A DNA stretch of 64,000 nucleotides from Nematopogon swammerdamellus (lineage: Eukaryota > Arthropoda > Insecta > Lepidoptera > Adelidae). The stretch lies in assembly GCA_946902875.1 (NCBI GenBank), contig OX336343.1, forward strand, positions 5,755,754 to 5,819,753, given 5' to 3'. Below, one piece after another: positions 23,701 to 32,852 of the stretch. A program made the translations under genes and the position numbers. Positions within the stretch are counted from its first letter, which is position 1, and every line of letters begins with the position of its first letter. The notes beneath the pieces were generated by a model. It searched no databases. It was not told where the DNA came from and was given only the letters and a program-made list of their open reading frames with translations.

Positions 23701-26700
23701 AAAATGAAAGCATTAAGCAGGCGTGGTGGGGATAATGGGCGCGGTCTAACCATCAGCGGTCTCCGTCTTAGAACTATGGTAAACATGAAATAGCAACTCT
23801 CAGTACTGGCCTGTTTCGAAAAATAAAGTATAGCTGGATTAGCTGGAGGCCAAAGTGATTACACGATGGTTCCCGACTTCAAGGGAATAGTTTACAGCTT
23901 CACCGAACAAAGTCTGGTTCATTGCATATTAGGGAGAAATCCTATTTTCACCCAAACGAACTAGCTCCGGAGCGAATGCAGTCGTAACGGTTGTAATGTT
24001 TGTGCGCGCAGCCACTGGTCGATAACGGCGGAGCTGGCAGCCGCTCAGGAGAAGCAGATGGAGGTGTGTCCCGTCTGCGGCGCCTTCCTCATCGTGGGCG
24101 ACGCGCAGCAACGCATAGACGACCATCTCACTGGGAAGCAGCACGTTGGGTCAGTGTATACTTCTTGACATTTACTCGCCTGGCGTCCTAGTGGTAGAAC
24201 ACGTATTTAAATGAGAATTGCTAGAAAGCTAACATGCTTGCAGACAGAATACTAGCACTAATAAAAACATATTTATGTCTCCTTTGGTTTTTTTTTTTTT
24301 CCTGATTGTGCCAGTATGAGCGAAATGGTGAACCGGTTTAGACGAAGATAATGTTTCTTTCCGGAAGGACTATGGCGATTAATGGTTGAGGCGATGTTTT
24401 GTATCAAAGGTCGGCTAAGATTGAAGACCTAAAATGCTCGTCAGCCTCGGTAGCTCACTGGTGCGGTCAGTCGACTGGGAGCATAGGCACTCCCGGGCGC
24501 GGTCAGTGGATGGGTGACTGTGGTTCGGATTCCACGTAAAACTGTAGGTCCCTTCCCTTGCACCGCACTGAATTGCCAGCCTCGATAGCTCAGTGGTGCA
24601 GACAGTCAACTGTCGCTATTGAATGTTAAGCAACGCTGGGTGCGGTCAGTACTTGGATGGGTGACCGCTGACCGTTGGAGGCTGACCGAGGTTCGGATTC
24701 CTCGTAAAACTGTAGGTCCCTTCCCTCCTAATCTTACTTGGTGGTAGGGTTTAACCCGCCCGGGTTGGTACCACCGCACTGAATGAAACGTCGGTCTAAA
24801 CGGCTATGTAAATAGTTTGTGTTTTCCGACCAGTTCAGTGTAGCCGGCACGTTCAAAGGGGGAAGCACTGACATGGCACCTAGTTCACCCGGTGTTATGG
24901 GCTGACATCACGGACGTTGTAGGTGATGAAGCCAACCATGTCACGATTCCATAAAAAAAAAAAAATGAAAGGCCGGTTGAAATGGCTATGTAAATAGTTC
25001 GTGTTTTCCGTCCAGTTCAGTGTAGCCGGCACGGACCGAAGGGAGGCACTGACATGGCACCTAGTTCACCAAGGTGTTATGGGCTGACATCACGGATGTA
25101 GTAGGTGATGTAGGCAAGCGTGTCAGTTTCCATAAAAAAAAATGCATTCTATGATTCAACTTGTATTGTAGGTCTGGCCAACTTGTACATTGTCTTTTCG
25201 TGTTTGCATCTATCTATCTCAGACCTTTCCTTGCATAATCTGTAGCAGTTGCTATTAGTCGTGAACATTGTGTATTTGGTCTATTGTAATGTGAGCACAT
25301 CCTCCCGATGAATCCTATGACAGGTGCCAGTGCATGAAGAGAGTACAGTTGGACATGAATATTTCGACTTTCAGACATACACTACGTGCTGATGTGTTCA
25401 CGTGTGTGTCACCAGCATGTACTATTAGGTCTGACCGTTGTTATAAAGATACAACACAATCTGGAAGCAGAACGAATATTCTGCAAGCTGACATTTGGAC
25501 ATGAATATTTCGACATTCAGACATACACTACGTGCTGATGTGTTCATGTGTGTGTCACCAGCATGTACTGTAGGTCTGACCGTTGTTATAAACATAAAAC
25601 ACAATCTGGAAGCAGAACGAATATTCTGCAAGCTGATATTTGGCCATGAATATTTCGACTTTCAGACATACACTACGTGCTGATGTGTTCACGTGTGTGT
25701 CACCAGCATGTACTGTAGGTCTGACCGTTGTTATAAAGATACAACACAATCTGGAAGCAGAACGAATATTCTGCAAGCTGACATTTGGATATGAATATTT
25801 CGACTTTCAGACATACACTACGTGCTGATGTGTTCATGTGTGTGTCACCAGCATGTACTGTAGGTCTGACCGTTGTTATAAAAATACAACACAATCTGGA
25901 AGCAGAACGAATATTCTGCAAGCTGACATTTGGACATGAATATTTCGACTTTCAGACATACGCTACGTGCTGATGTGTTCTTGTGTGTGTGTCACCAGCA
26001 TGTACTGTAGGTCTGACCGTTGTTATAAAAATACAACACAATCTGGAAGCAGAACGAATATTCTGCAAGCTGACATTTGGACATGAATATTTCGACTTTC
26101 AGACATACGCTACGTGCTGATGTGTTCTTGTGTGTGTGTCACCAGCATGTACTGTAGGTCTGACCGTTGTTATAAAAATACAACACAATCTGGAAGCAGA
26201 ACGAATATTCTGCAAGCTGACAGTTGGACATGAATATTTCGACTTTCAGACATACTCTACGTGCTGATGTGTTCATGTGTGTGTCACCAGCATGTACTGT
26301 AGGTCTGACCGTTGTTATAAACATACACCACAATCTGGAAGCAGAACGAATATTCTGCAAGCTGACATTTGGACATGAATATTTCGACTTTCAGACATAC
26401 ACTACGTGCTGATGTGTTCATGTGTTGTCACCAGCATGTACTGTAGGTCTGACCGTTGTTATAAACATACAACACAATCTGGAAGCAGAACGAATATTCT
26501 GCAAGCTGACATTTGGACATGAATATTTCGACTTTCAGACATACACTACGTGCTGATGTGTTCATGTGTTGTCACCAGCATGTACTGTAGGTCTGACCGT
26601 TGTTATAAACATACACCACAATCTGGAAGCAGAACGAATATTCTGCAAGGTGAGTGGTGACATTTGGACATGAATATTTCGACTTTCAGACATACACTAC

Positions 26701-29700
26701 GTGCTGATGTGTTCATGTGTGTGTCACCAGCATGGGTCTGACCGTTGTTATAAACATACAACACAATCTGGAAGCAGAACGAATATTCTGCGAGCTGACA
26801 TTTGGACATGAATATTTCGACTTTCAGACATACACTATGTGCTGATGTGTTCATGTGTTGTCACCAGCATGTACTGTAGGTCTGACCGTTGTTATAAACG
26901 TACACCACAATCTGGAAGCAGAACGAATGTTCTGCAAGGTGAGTGGTGACATTTGGACATGAATATTTTGACTTTCAGACATACACTACGTGCTGATGTG
27001 TTCATGTGTGTGTCACCAGCATGGGTCTGACCGTTGTTATAAACATACACCACAATCTGGAAGCAGAACGAATATTCTGCAAGATGAGTGGTGTCATTTG
27101 GACATGAATATTTCGACTTTCAGACATACACTACGTGCTGATGTGTTCATGTGTGTGTCACCAGCATGGGTCTGACCATTGTTATAAACATACAACACAA
27201 TCTGGAAGCAGAACGAATATTCTGCAAGCTGATATTTGGACATGAATGTTTCTACGGTCAGACATAGGCTACGTGCTGATGTGTTCAATGTGTGTGTCAC
27301 CAGCATGTACTGTAGGTCTGACCGTTCTTACAAACATACAAGACAATCTAAAAGCAGAAACTGCAAGGTGACACTTTGACATGAATAGATATCTTGTATC
27401 CTCAATCAAAAATATGATACGTGCCGATGTACAGTGGGGCCTTGATAATCCAGACGAGCGATTACAAAGTCGTCCGGATTATAGTATGAAATTGTTTTAA
27501 TTATCTGCTTATCCCAAACATCTTCGAAATCGCAGTGTAACTATCACCTTTATTGATCGTCTCGAGAAATCGCACTTCGTACTACAGTGTTAGAAGTATT
27601 TACATGGCGCCATTTATTCGCACACAAGTGACCAAAATATCCTACAACAACTGAAACGACGATGAAACAGCAATTCTAGCGTTGTATTTGGTGCGTGGAG
27701 ATCGCGCGGCCACGTGCGTAAAATACAACCGATATTAGACAAAAAGTCGCGCATGTGTGCCTGCCTTTAAAAGGGGATGCGTCAGGCCGCGCACGACCTA
27801 CCTCCTCGCCGCCGCCCGCCACCTCTACCGCCCGGTTTCCGGGTTACCGCGATCACTGGACTATCAGGGGTCCGGATTAACGAGGCCCTACTGTATTGAC
27901 GTGTATGTCACACACCGTGTGGAGCCGGTACTGTACAGTGTGGGGCCGGTACTTTAAAAGAATAGCCCCACTGCATCTCTCCCCGTGTATGTCGTAAAAG
28001 GCGACTAAGGGATATGATTCCCTTATATTACTAGGTGGTAGGGTTTAACCCGCCCGGGTTGGTACCACCGCACTGAATGAAAGGTCGGTCGAAACGGCTA
28101 TGTAAATAGTTCGTGTTTTCCGTCCAGTTCAGTGTGGCCGACACAATCGAAGGAAGCACTGACGTGGCACCAAGTTCATCCGGTGTTATGGGCTGACATC
28201 ACGGATGTTGTAGGCGAAGTAGCCAAATGTGTCAGTTTTCATAAAAAAAAAACACTAAGTACTTGCAAAGAACTGACAAGAAACTTTGGAGGGATTAATA
28301 AATTAATTTTAATAGAATTTTTTTTTTTTGTAGATACTACAAGCTGCGGCAGGCATACGACGAGATGGTGTTGGCGCGCGACGCCGAGGCAGAGGAGAAG
28401 GACCGTCGGCGGCGCGAGGAGCGTGCGGCTCGAGGCGGCCCCGGGCGCAACGAACGCGAACGTCCCGAGCGCAACGACCGCGATCGCGAGCGTGAACGCT
28501 CCGACAGAGATAGGGAACGCCCGGAGAAGGAGCGCGAACGCTCCGATAATAAGGACAGGGACCGTTCGGACAAGGACAAAGATCGCTCTGAGAAGGACAA
28601 GGACCGCTCCGACAAGGATAGAGAACGCTCAGATAAGGACCGAGAACGCTCGGATAAGGACAAGGAACGCTCGGAAAAGGACCGGGAACGCTCAGACAAG
28701 GATAGGGAACGCGATCGCTCCGACCGTGACAGGCGCTCACATCGGTAAATCTATTGTAAATCTAAATATATAATATCTATCTATTAAAGATATCTTTATT
28801 TGTGATTGATTATAATAATTGTTATCCTAGTTGTTCTTAATTGACAGAACAAAATGTTTTGTAAAATTTAATTGCAGCAGTATATTAAGTTTACAAGAAT
28901 TAACCCTTAATATACTCCAAATGTATTACTTGAATGGATAAATTCATTGCCTACACATTCATATGCAATTTGTGTAGGGGAATTGTCAATAATAGGTTAG
29001 AAAAATATAAAAAAAGTTTGTAAGTGTTTCGTTTTTCCGATTTCAAAAAATTTGTCTATGCTTCTAAACAAGTGGATCCTCACTTTTTTACTTTCTTTCA
29101 TGGGTAATTTCATTGGCTATTATACTCGGTATGAGAATATCGATCATTGACCCCTTCTTCTCAGCACGCACACATGCGCAGAGAGGCGTGTGTATCATAA
29201 CATAGTACGAACGGTCAGCGGCCGCCCGGCTACCACAATAAGCTAGCGACAGTAATTTCGCTCGATACGTAGAACATGGGAAGTATCGCTTCCGGAAATA
29301 CGAGTACATTGGTAGGAAGGGGTGAATTACCGATATTCTCAGACTGGAGCTCACATACTATAGTGCGAATAGATTTTATTGATCTCACTTCATTATTACG
29401 AAATATTTGAGTTTATGTGTGATATTTTTCGCGCCACGAAAATGGCATGGCGACGAAGTGGAGCGAGGTAGTGAGACTGTTGTTGTTGTTTGAACACAGA
29501 TCTAGCCGGGAGGAGAGGAACGGGGCTCGGCACGAGGACCGCGATCGAGACCGCCGCCATCGCAGCGACAAGGGTAAGCATTCTATTCTATAGTCATCGC
29601 AGAAAAACTACAACCACTCACATTAATCAACTTGCGCTGGACAGACAGACGTTGTAGGTTTCCGTACGGGGGGACCTACAGTTCCATGGGAAAGTAACAT

Positions 29701-30602
29701 ACCGAAGGACCACAACATCAAACTTAACAAGTACTGCAACTTAGTAGACCGGATTGTGAGAAACGGATTCAAGACTGATCTCTTCGCTGTGGAAGTCGGA
29801 GCAAGAGGACTACCAGCGAAGTCGCTCTACAGTCTCTTCAAGAATCTAGGGCTCCCAAGATCGACGCTAAGCTCATATATGGAGAGAGCTTCGAAAACGT
29901 CACTGGAAGCATCCTACAGAATATGGATAGGTAGAGAGAGGGAGTTCGAGAGCGGGACTGGTGGTTTCCCCGCATCCTAGTCAACGCAGACTAGCTGACG
30001 AGGGCTTGACGCGAGCCGAAACGTGAAGCATGCGCGGGAAATTTAGAGTGGCCACTCGCTAGTCCCGACCTCGATTAACACCCTTCTCTACTGCCGATGG
30101 GCCCGGATATGTTCGGTGAAGCCATCGCAAGCTTAGATCCACACCTTCCTAGACTTAATATTTTCTGGGTGGTGTCGTCTTCCGCAACGGCCACAATGCT
30201 AACAAATATAAAGGATGTAATAGCTTGCAAGGATGTGAATTCCATTTAATCATGATTGGTTTAATTTAATTTAGAGTTTAAATAATAAATTACACCCAAT
30301 GCAGTTTCATTTAAAAAATTGTTTTAATTGTAATTTAGTAACAATACATAGTTACATATGGTTTACATACCCTAAAATAACAAAAATAGGTGAAATACTT
30401 TAAATTATAATTAGTCCAACAAAAATTACTACAAATATTGAACAACAAAAGTTTTGGTACAATTATTGTAGTTAGTATAAAGTTTAGGCACCACTGCTAC
30501 CTTACCTTTATTAAATAATGTATATAATGTGTGTGTTCAGGCAGCCGTTCGTCACACGAGAGCTCCCGTCGGCACCGCAGCCGCTCGCGAGACCGCCGCT
30601 AG
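14760..30602 (+). CDS. LUC7L3: LUC7-like 3, U1 snRNP-associated splicing factor (complete, eight exons)
   Basis: Exons: 14760-14864, 15006-15201, 21781-21878, 22615-22766, 24012-24149, 28334-28744, 29500-29573, 30541-30602. All introns are GT-AG and the phases agree, giving about 411 aa. Residues 1-35 contain AAQLLDELMGRHRNVNP, the LUC7 N-terminal signature. Exon 2 carries the first, CCCH-type zinc finger (YCKYYMVKFCPHDLF ... VCPKVH). Exons 3-4 form the coiled coil (EEAGTRGDVEQAQGLMKL). Exon 5 encodes the second finger, MEVCPVCGAFLIVGDAQQRI followed by DDHLTGKQH. Exons 6-8 are the Arg/Ser/Glu/Asp-rich tail ending RSRSRDRR. In this family the two fingers contact U1 snRNA and influence 5' splice-site choice in the nucleus. 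The start ATG matches the conserved N-terminus. Intron 2 houses a full-length antisense LINE. Confidence 0.96.
15229..15580 (-). mobile_element. SINE with tRNA-Leu-like head and tail A (minus)
   Basis: Begins with the reverse complement of tail A (GTAATCCGGTATGGGTGGC) just 27 bp downstream of LUC7L3 exon 2 and continues to a degraded head at about 15580. Antisense to LUC7L3. Confidence 0.85.
16075..19053 (-). CDS. LINE ORF2: endonuclease-reverse transcriptase, 992 aa
   Basis: The N-terminal half is an apurinic-type endonuclease: NICHINCQS near residue 63, LLGVFYCPPS, the catalytic GDFN near 200-203, SFLDLILV and the NHD terminal motif. The reverse transcriptase follows with FRPISILPFLSKVLERVV, FQSGFRPSHSTTTALVK, LLDFSNAFNTVD (first catalytic Asp), GVPQGGVLSPLLFSVFIN and YADDLQLY near 709 (catalytic Asp pair). 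The thumb and C-terminal region run to ...KVLYLSKE. There is no RNase H domain visible and no internal stop, so this could encode active enzyme. Family placement in the CR1/jockey group rests on the endonuclease type and 3'-UTR style; the clade is not certain. Confidence 0.95.
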   Translation of the reverse strand: MSDLSGTDTYYSLSPSPSIEDIFIDASITSDINTSTSSSISEVSPLHLSDLLDNTFSGFPRNFNICHINCQSIPGHFPDILSSFTSKHLHACLFTETFLKPSLPSSSYALPGYVLIRNDRVGKGGGGVAIYLRSNIAYKVVSQSSSTYTASAEYILLELIINHVKFLLGVFYCPPSINYFNNFDVLLSDHLHDYSHAVILGDFNTCHTKLDKRFSNFQTILESHNLTCLPLGPTYHVNTCHSFLDLILVSSPGRVDKFGQFTAGGFVNHDLIYLSYRLKPPKQRPKTLLQRNFRAMDLESLRADAVAVDWEHVHVLTDVNEKVAAFTSTVIDLYDKHAPVRSVRMRHAPAPWLSDKIRHHMAIRDSLKRKCKRSPTEENCNRFKAARNRCTRMCRDAKRRYIQESVEDCSPADMWKFLNSLGLGKSKSTTTPTADLNALNKHFSCPPITVDPSLKTETIRQLRSNMASSTQPFSFSHVSGCEIKKIILSIKSKAVGCDELSRALLTPILDELLPTISHILNYSLMSGCFPDSWKYAFVLPLPKIPNPVSPNNFRPISILPFLSKVLERVVHFQLNRFLHHHSLLNPFQSGFRPSHSTTTALVKVTDDIRHGIDNRQLTIITLLDFSNAFNTVDFDILLAVLSSLDISQPVLDWFDSYLRGRRQKVRLENNFSDWCELIAGVPQGGVLSPLLFSVFINTLAPILTCKYHFYADDLQLYRTFSLPDLLVTINLINTDLSGVHSWTEHFGLQVNPSKSQVMIVGSSKLLSKISRGNLPAVLYDGAIISYNTAVKNLGVVMDDTLSWVQHVSGVCKKVYGAMHSLKRLNRFIPVKTKITLVQSLVHPILDYGDICNLDLNEELLNKLDRLLNFGIRFIFGLRKYDHISAYRDQLEWLPIRQRRNMHVLSLLFSILNDPNAPSYLRERFVYLSSHGLPLRSADNLLLLIPPHSSSSYSESFTVMSARLWNQLPLGIRASPSLTVFKKHLKVLYLSKE
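19274..19500. repeat. 114-bp tandem duplication in LINE spacer
   Basis: Two copies share CATACTACTGA, CTGCACAATA, TTACAACGAT and AATAATATATTATACTCAAC, with about ten differences. They lie between ORF1 and ORF2 of the LINE. Confidence 0.85.
20169..20930 (-). CDS. LINE ORF1: L1-ORF1p-like RNA-binding protein, 253 aa
   Basis: Starts MASGNNPFQILDSKF. Residues about 20-80 are predicted coiled coil (LRADFRAFELMMQQALELLR), followed by an RRM-like region starting KVLLLHGVAESEGEDP and including ACYRLGR and RPLIIKFRR, then a basic C-terminal domain ending AKPAKSK. This order (coiled coil, RRM, C-terminal domain) is that of L1-type ORF1 proteins, which form RNA-binding trimers in the retrotransposon RNP. 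No zinc knuckle is visible. It is upstream of ORF2 on the same strand. Confidence 0.85.
   Translation of the reverse strand: MASGNNPFQILDSKFTTQMAAFNARLNESTAAPVDLSALRADFRAFELMMQQALELLRQQYEQLDLRVDELEAHARRKVLLLHGVAESEGEDPTTLVIRLCAEKLGLGAVTTADFAACYRLGRTGGDGIRKRPLIIKFRRMQTRAIVWSAKTKLKGSGVSLSEFLTPRRRSLFGEAQKAFGVSKSWTRDGSVFVLASTGSAVRVSTAYQLRQLVETKDAASESSGVQGAVGGRGEARQRPPSTRLQAKPAKSK
20961..21780. other. LUC7L3 intron 2, distal part
   Basis: Nothing coding. On the minus strand around 21385-21450 there is a weak tRNA-like block ending GGTTCGAAAGCC. The rest is unremarkable AT-rich intron with one T-poor acceptor tract before 21781. Confidence 0.35.
22352..22530 (-). mobile_element. LINE 3' fragment with a hairpin
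   Basis: Homologous to 1-120 and to 29756-29910 reversed. GATCTCTTCGCTGTGGAAGT is followed within 20 bp by its reverse complement, forming a hairpin absent from the 29.8-kb copy. Confidence 0.6.
22768..22983 (+). mobile_element. SINE tail A fragment abutting the LUC7L3 exon 4 donor
   Basis: Homology to the SINE at 39121-39528 begins at TACTAGGTGGTAGGC, one base inside the intron, and runs through tail A to an A-rich end at about 22983. The exon-4 donor AG|GTACTAG is therefore made of SINE sequence from intron position +2 onward. Confidence 0.8.
22985..23255 (+). mobile_element. Widespread lepidopteran-type interspersed repeat, degraded
   Basis: Contains CAAGTGCGAGTCGGACTCGC, GCGCACCGAGGTTTCCGCA and later TTACGGTTCCAAAGATACAG with GACAGACAGACGG, an order I recall from common moth interspersed repeats. 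The class is not certain. Confidence 0.5.
23256..24011. other. LUC7L3 intron 4, remainder
   Basis: No repeat end, ORF or RNA gene that I can support. Confidence 0.35.
24444..24571 (+). mobile_element. SINE fragment, tRNA/5S-like head
   Basis: Starts GCCTCGGTAGCTCACTGGTG, contains a shortened 5S-like block GGTCAGTGGATGGGTGAC and B box GGTTCGGATTCC, then the first part of the core, and stops abruptly where the next copy begins. Confidence 0.8.
24579..24965 (+). mobile_element. SINE, full-length, tRNA/5S chimeric head with tail B
   Basis: The best copy of this type. A-box-like GATAGCTCAGTGGTG at 24584, 5S-rRNA-like GTTAAGCAACGCTGGGTGCG then AGTACTTGGATGGGTGACC at 24625-24667, B box GGTTCGGATTCC at about 24690, core from GTAAAACTGTAGGTCCC, and tail B ending GATTCCATAAAAAAA. 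Confidence 0.9.
24966..25141 (+). mobile_element. SINE tail B fragment
   Basis: A third, 5'-truncated copy begins at TGAAAGGCCGGTTGAAATGG directly after the A-tail of the previous SINE and ends GTCAGTTTCCATAAAAAAAA. Confidence 0.85.
25340..27400 (+). repeat. 145-bp satellite array in LUC7L3 intron 5
   Basis: About 14 head-to-tail copies of a 145-bp unit containing GAATATTTCGACTTTCAGAC, TACGTGCTGATGTGTTCATG, CACCAGCATGTACTGTAGGT and GGAAGCAGAACGAATATTCT. Later copies carry TGCAAGGTGAGTGGTGACAT in place of TGCAAGCTGACAT, a 9-10 bp insertion that creates a donor-like GGTGAGT. The short ORFs across it are repeat artefacts. Confidence 0.95.
27432..27893. mobile_element. pogo/Tigger-type MITE
   Basis: Ends CAGTGGGGCCTTGATAATCC and, on the minus strand, CAGTAGGGCCTCGTTAATCC are inverted repeats, flanked by TA on both sides (27430-27431, 27894-27895). 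TA duplication and the CAGT...CTCGTTAATCCGG terminus match Tc1/mariner-pogo elements. No transposase ORF remains. Confidence 0.82.
27938..28252 (+). mobile_element. SINE with type-3 head and tail B
   Basis: Head GTGTGGGGCCGGTACTTTAA, AGAATAGCCCCACTGC, TCGTAAAAGGCGACTAAGGG, then directly the shared core at ATTACTAGGTGGTAGGG and tail B to the poly(A) at about 28252. No A or B box is visible in this head. Confidence 0.88.
28334..28744 (+). CDS. LUC7L3: LUC7L3 exon 6: ERSDKDR repeat domain
   Basis: This 411-bp exon starts YYKLRQAYDEM, immediately after the second finger, and then becomes a long run of degenerate ERSDKDR-type heptads (residues about 270-365). Such charged RS/RD/RE tails mediate contacts with other splicing factors and are phosphorylated in the family. 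The repeats make other frames open too, including a 213-aa plus-strand ORF that starts in the neighbouring SINE and is spurious. It is preceded by a T-rich tract and TAG acceptor. Confidence 0.93.
28745..29499. other. LUC7L3 intron 6
   Basis: No repeat or ORF I can name. The acceptor is TTTGAACACAG at 29499. Confidence 0.4.
29650..30180 (+). pseudogene. LINE polymerase 3' fragment and 3' UTR
   Basis: Plus-strand translation from 29750 gives FAVEVGARGLPAKSLYSLFK, then LERASK-like and YRIWIGREREFES blocks characteristic of an insect LINE C-terminus, followed by a UTR-like stretch. A related UTR block (CTACTGCCRATGG then GAAGCCAT) recurs at 60655-60700. Confidence 0.65.
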
Positions 30603-32750
30603 CCCCGCCCACTGAGAGGTATCACAAATAACAGCACAGCAGGTGAGCCACTAACCCACACACCCACGTCCGGACCCTTACACGCACACACACACACACA
30701 CGGCACAACGCATGCTCACTCTCCCGTCTCCTCTGCCCTGTAGTCTCCCGCCGAAAATACAATTTTTTTATTCTGGTCGGCTGCATCACTTGATACGCTC
30801 GTGACAGCCCATCCGACCTTGTTCGTGTCGGAACAAGATACCATGCCATTACTTGTTCCATAGAATTGCCAAGTCCACATAGCACTAAACTTCCCATTTT
30901 CCTCTTATCGAAGGACAAAATTAACGATGACACATTAAAAAAAATATTTGACATAACATTTTTATTTTTATATCTTCTTCACTTTGAACCGTCCTTTAGA
31001 ATGTCGTTTTGTCCAAGCGCTTTTTGCACTGCCCTTTTGCAGTCATTCCAGATGTTCCCAGTGCTTCTAAGTGTACGCACTCCTTAATCTCGCATTAGCC
31101 AGTCCTTAAATCCTCCAGTCATCCGACAGTTCCGTGACATGTTGATGCTGTGATAGTGTCCGAGAAGCCCATTCATAAAATAATGAAGCAATCGCTATTG
31201 TTTTGCAGCCGTGCATAATTCCGAACGCATTGACCGTCTAATATGATAAGTGGCAAACAGTGAGGAGGTTTAGATCTCTGTAACGAACGCCATATCGGTC
31301 GTATCGAACGTAATAGTCGCGCGGCCGACGCACGAACGGACGGATCAGGTATTTGATTATGATTTTGAATAGACGCAGCTCGCAGGCGGCCAACGACGTT
31401 GAACAAACAGTGTCGAGGTATTTATGATTCGTACAACTACGGGCTTAGTGTCTCGTGACGGCGGTGTGTTGCAGTTCGAGACGCGAACTTTATTTCAGGT
31501 ACCCACTGAAGTTGAGTTAGTTCATCTAGAGCCTCTGGCAGACAATCTTCCGTTTATTGTCATTCGCTGCGGCGCGGCAGTTAGGTCGCGACATTACGTC
31601 TCTTGGTTACATTAATTAGTGAAGACAATTCAGTGTGTTCTGTATGGTGCACATTCTGTAATAAATATTAAGAGAAAACGCGGGCGGCGTTTTGTTTATA
31701 CAAACATATTCCCTTATTTACTCCCTGGATTATGGCAATTATTTTTGAATACACCGTCTGGATATCCATCATCAAAAAAAAAGGGATATAAATCCTCAAA
31801 TTAAACACCATCAGCAGACGCCCAGTAAACAACTTTAACGACCAGGGATCAGAATAGTTATAGTATAAATACCGAATGTTGGCGAAAAGACAACATGGAG
31901 TGATTAAAACCACTTCTTTCGGGAATTCTGAAAAATTTCCGGAATACCTTCTTAAGAATCCCAAAAATTCTTTTCAAATCAAAATCACTTCCATACCAAT
32001 AATTTTTTTCAGTTAATAATGACTAATGACTTAAAAAAAAAAGCAAAATGGTACAGCCATACAGAAATTTCTTCTAATACCATTGATGAAAACATCTTAA
32101 AAATTATCCCACCCTTGGAGGAGGAAATAGAGGAATACGAAACCACCATTTGGTTTATTTGATTTAGGATGTCCCTATCACTCGGTATTTGAGGGGTAGA
32201 TAAATGGTGGAACTCGACAGCAACAGAATTATTCATAAAATGTCTCGCAGCCCGCATTTCGCCTTAATATTTTATTTCTGAGGAAGTAAACAGGTGTCCT
32301 GTTATTCTGCAGTTTTTTTTACAAAGGAATGTTTAGCGAAATTTCATATAAGTTTTCTACGAAAATTGATAATAAATTATGAATTTATTGATACTTCATT
32401 GATTTTAAATTGTACCACTGCTAATAACCAAATCAACGAACTTACTTAGGTTAGGTTAGTTAGGTGTAATATGTAATTCTTTACTGAAGTTCTTTTAAAA
32501 CTAAACATATTAATTTCTATAAGCTTGACTCACACTCTGGCCCACATCTCGGAAACTGCTTTATGGCATCAGCCGTGAAATAATTGCGGAATCCCGTGTT
32601 GCCAACTTGGCATGTCACCGGATCGTATCATCAGGTACATATTTGATATTCTAAAAAATATGACAGCAGGTTTTATGCCCTCAACACTTGAATGAGCGAG
32701 TCCCCGTTTTGTCTGGTTTCATCACTAAATAGTATAAAATGAAGTCGCTT
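30603..32750 (+). other. LUC7L3 3' flank/UTR, no gene recognised
   Basis: AATAAA at 31660-31665 could end the LUC7L3 transcript. A donor-like CAG|GTGAGC at 30640 hints at a spliced 3' UTR but there is no proof. Otherwise nothing that I recognise. Confidence 0.35.
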
Positions 32751-32852
32751 TCCGCCTTTGTCTGTATATCCGGTAACTCCTCCTAAACCACGCAACGGAT
32801 TTTCATGCGGTTTTCACCATCAGTTAGATAATTTCACGGAAGGCTTATATAT

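Noticed and set aside
24625..24669. 5S rRNA gene
   Set aside because: Only the central internal-promoter half of 5S rRNA is present and it is embedded in a SINE head.
25425..27306. Repeated 60-80 aa ORFs on both strands
   Set aside because: Artefacts of the 145-bp satellite.
28132..28773. 213-aa plus-strand ORF and 143-aa and 120-aa minus-strand ORFs
   Set aside because: Shadows of the repetitive charged exon 6 of LUC7L3; the plus-strand ORF starts inside a SINE and crosses the acceptor.
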